Of a stretch of 9,005 nt of DNA, positions 6,096-9,005 are shown in pieces. Within the stretch, counting starts at the first letter, position 1; each line of letters opens with the position of its first letter. The DNA is taken from NCBI GenBank assembly GCA_013334845.1, contig JAAXWV010000048.1, forward strand, positions 1 through 9,005, written 5' to 3'. A model generated the notes under the pieces. That model was given only the letters and a program-made list of their open reading frames with translations. It had not been told where the DNA came from and did not search any database. The translations under genes were made by a program, and so were the position numbers. This stretch comes from Candidatus Roizmanbacteria bacterium. Its GTDB lineage: Bacteria > Patescibacteriota > Microgenomatia > UBA1406 > GWC2-37-13.

Positions 6096-6695
6096 ATGAG
6101 AAAACTGTTAATATTAATATACATATTCGCAGGAATTTTATTCCTCCCCCGCCCAACCTTTGCTCTTTCGTATGAACTCATATCTCCATCCGGCACGCTC
6201 TCGCGCGATCAGTCTGTGCCCTTTACTCTAAATATCAATACTGCAGGGGAGAACATTACTTCGGCCACTGTAGGCATGACTTATGACACTCAGTATCTTC
6301 AATACCTCAGCACTACTCCCGGTACCGCCATGACTTTAATCACTGCCACTGAAACTGAGCCAGGAAAAATCGTGATTACAGGACAAAACTCTTCTGGATT
6401 TAACGGTAACGGACAGTTTGCAGTAGTTTCTTTTAAAATTATTGCCACTGCGCCAGGCGAAACTGAGCTTTGCGCCTTATATGCACCCAGCACCACGCCC
6501 ACTCCAGTATCAAATACTCCCACAACGGTAAACGGATTTACCCCCGCCCCCACAGTACCTTTGCCTACTCGCATGCCCGTGACAGGTAGTTCACAAGCTC
6601 GTGACAATTTCTTGGTCATTGCAGGCGTTGCTTTCAGTACATCTCTTCTCTTGTTCGCTGGAAGCAGAACGCTATCCCGAACTAAAAATTTATGA
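6096..6695 (+). CDS. Exported cohesin-like domain protein with sortase-type C-terminal signal
   Basis: The 199-residue product starts with a signal peptide (1-24, MRKLLILIYIFAGILFLP..., cut near TFA/LS). A beta-rich domain (about 25-130) resembles cohesin-type modules: VPFTLNINT (41-49), then ATVGMTYDTQYLQYLS (57-72) and GQFAVVSFKIIA (107-118). A Pro/Thr linker follows (131-159). The end has the order of a sortase signal: MPVTG (160-164), a hydrophobic helix (about 171-189), then R191, R195 and K197. Cohesins bind dockerins in cellulosomes, but in other bacteria the fold is a general surface module. I see no dockerin here and infer only an extracellular binding or structural role. The frame is open upstream to 5973, but the signal peptide and promoter fix the start at 6096. 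The stop overlaps the next ATG (ATGA), which points to shared transcription with the secretion gene. Confidence 0.8.
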   Translation: MRKLLILIYIFAGILFLPRPTFALSYELISPSGTLSRDQSVPFTLNINTAGENITSATVGMTYDTQYLQYLSTTPGTAMTLITATETEPGKIVITGQNSSGFNGNGQFAVVSFKIIATAPGETELCALYAPSTTPTPVSNTPTTVNGFTPAPTVPLPTRMPVTGSSQARDNFLVIAGVAFSTSLLLFAGSRTLSRTKNL

Positions 6696-9005
6696 AAAAA
6701 ATTCTGGTTATATTCGTTTTTGTCTTTGCCTATTTTTTGTCGTTTAACTTAACCCCCGTTTATGCAGAAAACGCACCTACTATAACAACTACATCTGACT
6801 ACTATTCTATTCCTCTTCAATCATGTAGAAAGGGAGGATGTCCGACAGATCTTCAAGCAATTTACGCAGCCAGAAAAGAAATATGTACTGAAGATTTTGA
6901 TCTCTTTAGATCTGATCCTATTACTTATCACTATTGGATAGAAGATCCTAAAATTACCGCCCAGGGAAAAGCTGATGAGCGTGCACGCCAGTTCATCTAT
7001 TGGGTACTAAACAATAAAACAATAGATGACCATCCAACACTACGTGCTATATGGAACGTAAATCGCAACCTATCGTACTTTTTTGTCATCCTGGCAGCAG
7101 CGTTAATGGGACTGGGAATCATAATCGGACAACGTACTCGTTTTCAAATCAATATAAGTGTTTGGCCAACACTCCTAAAAATCGGGGGGGCACTTCTCTA
7201 TATCACCTTCTCTGCTGCGATCATCCTTTTACTCATTCAATTGTCGGAACTAGTAATGAAATTTTTTATTGAAAATCTCGGTGGAAAAGATCTTTTTAAT
7301 ATCTACTTCTCTGCCTCAACAAGTCAGGAAAAGAATTACCTGGATTTTATAGGATGCCGCGACCTCAACTATCGAGTGCAAGAAGGCGCAAATACTGAGT
7401 TATTCATGCTCAATCTCACTAATATTACCTACTATATGATGGGGACTATGCTCCTTCTCCGTAAGATACTGCTCTGGTTTATGCTTTTCGTATCACCTTT
7501 TCTAGCTGTCCTCTTTCCATTTGTCCTTATTCGCAATATTGGTATAGTCTGGATTGGCGTATTTTTTCAATGGCTCTTCTATGGTCCGTTATTTGCTCTC
7601 TTTTTAGGAGCTCTCGCTCAAATCTGGAAAAACGGTATGCCCTTTGTATTTGATTTTCAACGAGGACCTTCTACTAGTACTGACCCGAACACCTTTTATA
7701 TTTATCCCACTGCTATTAATATTCTCTATGGAGGCCCCGCTCAAAAATTAGGCGCTACCAATAGCGGAAACTACATCGATACATTTATGGAGTATGCGAT
7801 AACCATCATCATGCTGTGGGCCGTAACCTTTTTCCCTTGGTGGCTCCTCCGCATCTTCCGAGATTATTGCTGTGATGGTATATATGCCATGAAGAACATT
7901 ATGCTTTCACTCTATGATCAGATGAGAGGAAATGCGACGCCCATGCCTTTGCCTCCAGCTTCACCGATGAGCGCCCCTGCTTCTACATCCTTGTATTCAC
8001 ATGTAACTGAACAACAAGTTGTTAATACCGTAACTCGGATGGAAACTGTCGAAGAGATCCATAAAACCCGCACAGAAGATATTACCCGAAACCTCAATAT
8101 CTCCGCTAATAAGCTTACTGACATCGCACGATTTGAAACAAATAAACAAACGCAGGAGTCGGTACGAAAAAATATTGAGTATCTCAGTAACCCGATGAAG
8201 GCAGATACTCCATCAGATCGACAGAAATATATGAATATTCGCAGCGAGTTACTGGATCGCGCTATGAAAAATGACAATGTTGCAAAACAAATACTATCAG
8301 CTACAACATCTTCACGAATAGATCAAATTCAAAATCGTCAGGATATATTAAAAAGCACACCAGTTGCAGTACCTGTTGCACAAGCTGTATCGATTCATGT
8401 TAATCTTCCGCAAGATAAAATACAGGCGCTTTCTACTTCATTTATGCAAGCAGTTGCTCATAATTCGATTATCACCAATATTATTAATCAAACCACAAGC
8501 GTCCCGGTAAACCAGATACAAACTATCCTCACTTCGTATGGTCAACAAGTCAATAAACCCGCAAACCAGATTATCAGATCCATTTCCAAGGAAACAAGCA
8601 TACCTCTCGACAAAGTAAATAAAATCCTGACTGCTGTCTCTATTGAACTTTCTAAAGCTGACTCTCCTCTGAAACAGCTTATTCAGACCATTTCCAAAGA
8701 TCAAAATATTAGTGCAGAAGATCTCACAAAAGTTCTCACTACACAAATTCCCATTGCTGTAGAACCGGAAAAGCATGTCGAACAAAATATACCCATGCCT
8801 TCCACTATATCTATTGAAGATTATGAAGAAGTTAAGAAGATGTGGACCGAACAGTATGAAAAAGGTGAGGTGCCTGTTACTGAAAATATTCAATCACGCG
8901 CCGAGTGGGTCGAACAAGATGTTGTTTTTATCACAAACACCCTAAATAAACTGCTTTCAAGCGACGATGAACTCCGCCAGCAGGGATTAGATGAAATGGG
9001 ATACA
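6692..9005 (+). CDS. VirB6/TrbL-like polytopic membrane protein with long C-terminal tail (partial)
   Basis: An ATG at 6692 overlaps the previous stop (ATGA), and the frame stays open for 771 codons to the right edge. A signal peptide (1-25, ending VYA) precedes an exported loop with C45, C50 and C65. Helices lie at about 128-147 and 161-185. A second loop contains C222. A cluster of about three helices fills 243-310, and a last one sits at about 365-388, ending FPWWLLRIFRDYCC. About six helices and this layout match VirB6/TrbL-type channel proteins of type IV secretion, and the overall form resembles long proteins of Patescibacteria T4SS clusters. After a Pro-rich hinge (about 414-431), a hydrophilic helical tail runs from about 435 to at least 771, probably cytoplasmic, with a repeated segment at 567-690. 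There is no Shine-Dalgarno sequence, so translation is probably coupled to the gene before it. Continuous unbroken coding and clear helices make the gene certain; the VirB6 role is inferred from topology. Confidence 0.85.
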   Translation, partial: MKKILVIFVFVFAYFLSFNLTPVYAENAPTITTTSDYYSIPLQSCRKGGCPTDLQAIYAARKEICTEDFDLFRSDPITYHYWIEDPKITAQGKADERARQFIYWVLNNKTIDDHPTLRAIWNVNRNLSYFFVILAAALMGLGIIIGQRTRFQINISVWPTLLKIGGALLYITFSAAIILLLIQLSELVMKFFIENLGGKDLFNIYFSASTSQEKNYLDFIGCRDLNYRVQEGANTELFMLNLTNITYYMMGTMLLLRKILLWFMLFVSPFLAVLFPFVLIRNIGIVWIGVFFQWLFYGPLFALFLGALAQIWKNGMPFVFDFQRGPSTSTDPNTFYIYPTAINILYGGPAQKLGATNSGNYIDTFMEYAITIIMLWAVTFFPWWLLRIFRDYCCDGIYAMKNIMLSLYDQMRGNATPMPLPPASPMSAPASTSLYSHVTEQQVVNTVTRMETVEEIHKTRTEDITRNLNISANKLTDIARFETNKQTQESVRKNIEYLSNPMKADTPSDRQKYMNIRSELLDRAMKNDNVAKQILSATTSSRIDQIQNRQDILKSTPVAVPVAQAVSIHVNLPQDKIQALSTSFMQAVAHNSIITNIINQTTSVPVNQIQTILTSYGQQVNKPANQIIRSISKETSIPLDKVNKILTAVSIELSKADSPLKQLIQTISKDQNISAEDLTKVLTTQIPIAVEPEKHVEQNIPMPSTISIEDYEEVKKMWTEQYEKGEVPVTENIQSRAEWVEQDVVFITNTLNKLLSSDDELRQQGLDEMGY
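8390..8761 (+). repeat. Degenerate helical repeats in the tail of the VirB6-like protein
   Basis: Residues 567-690 of the product of the gene at 6692 hold about seven related units of roughly 15-20 residues, each with an acidic/polar turn, often a Pro, and an amphipathic helix. Examples are VNLPQDKIQAL (570), TSVPVNQIQTILT (602), VNKPANQIIRSISKE (620), TSIPLDKVNKILT (635), KADSPLKQLIQTISKD (655) and QNISAEDLTKVLT (671). The pattern is roughly [TN]-x-x-P-x-x-x-[IVL]-x-x-[IL]. The copies differ at the DNA level, so this is an old protein repeat and not a recent tandem duplication. Confidence 0.6.

Noticed and set aside
7918..8893. Two minus-strand open frames (7918-8277 and 8438-8893)
   Set aside because: They are antisense to the continuous frame of the VirB6-like protein. 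They are Cys/Phe-rich without domains and have no start signals.
1..9005. CRISPR array, insertion sequence or transposase
   Set aside because: I see no regularly spaced direct repeats, terminal inverted repeats or transposase motifs on either strand.

Overview
The window looks like chromosomal DNA of a Candidate Phyla Radiation (Patescibacteria) bacterium, most likely of the Microgenomates type. The signs are tandem small type IV secretion pilins with two membrane helices, a VirB6/TrbL-like protein with a very long tail, secreted proteins with Pro/Thr linkers and one C-terminal helix, very tight gene packing and few Shine-Dalgarno sequences. The placement is inferred from gene content; no rRNA or marker gene is present. 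UGA acts as a stop after several complete genes (1165-1167, 2191-2193, 6693-6695). This argues against the UGA=Gly lineages Absconditabacteria and Gracilibacteria.

Layout. (1) 1-126 is probably the end of an upstream gene. (2) A consensus promoter (123-151) drives a tRNA with a CAU anticodon (164-233), a family-2 polyprenyl-type glycosyltransferase whose ATG begins one base after the tRNA (235-1167), and a 50-residue one-helix protein overlapping it by ATGA (1164-1316). (3) On the minus strand, reading right to left, lie a large secreted Cys-rich protein anchored at its C-terminus (6028-3764), a ComM/YifB-family AAA+ protein (3717-2191), and two T4SS pilin-like proteins (2140-1712 and 1702-1322) with their own promoter. 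(4) From a 67-bp divergent promoter region, plus-strand genes run rightwards: a cohesin-like exported protein with a sortase-like tail (6096-6695), then, overlapping by ATGA, a VirB6/TrbL-like protein of at least 771 residues that runs off the right edge (6692-9005).

How it may fit together. Pilins, a polytopic VirB6-like protein and ComM side by side suggest the edge of a DNA-transfer or DNA-uptake apparatus, with two exported surface proteins encoded between its parts. Family membership is read from motifs; the joint role is inference.

The most unusual point is how genes start. Two minus-strand promoters place the -10 box exactly 6 nt before the ATG, so their mRNAs should be leaderless. 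The divergent plus-strand promoter leaves only about 2-4 nt. The glycosyltransferase would become almost leaderless when the tRNA in front of it is cut off. No gene-free stretch longer than 300 bases exists.
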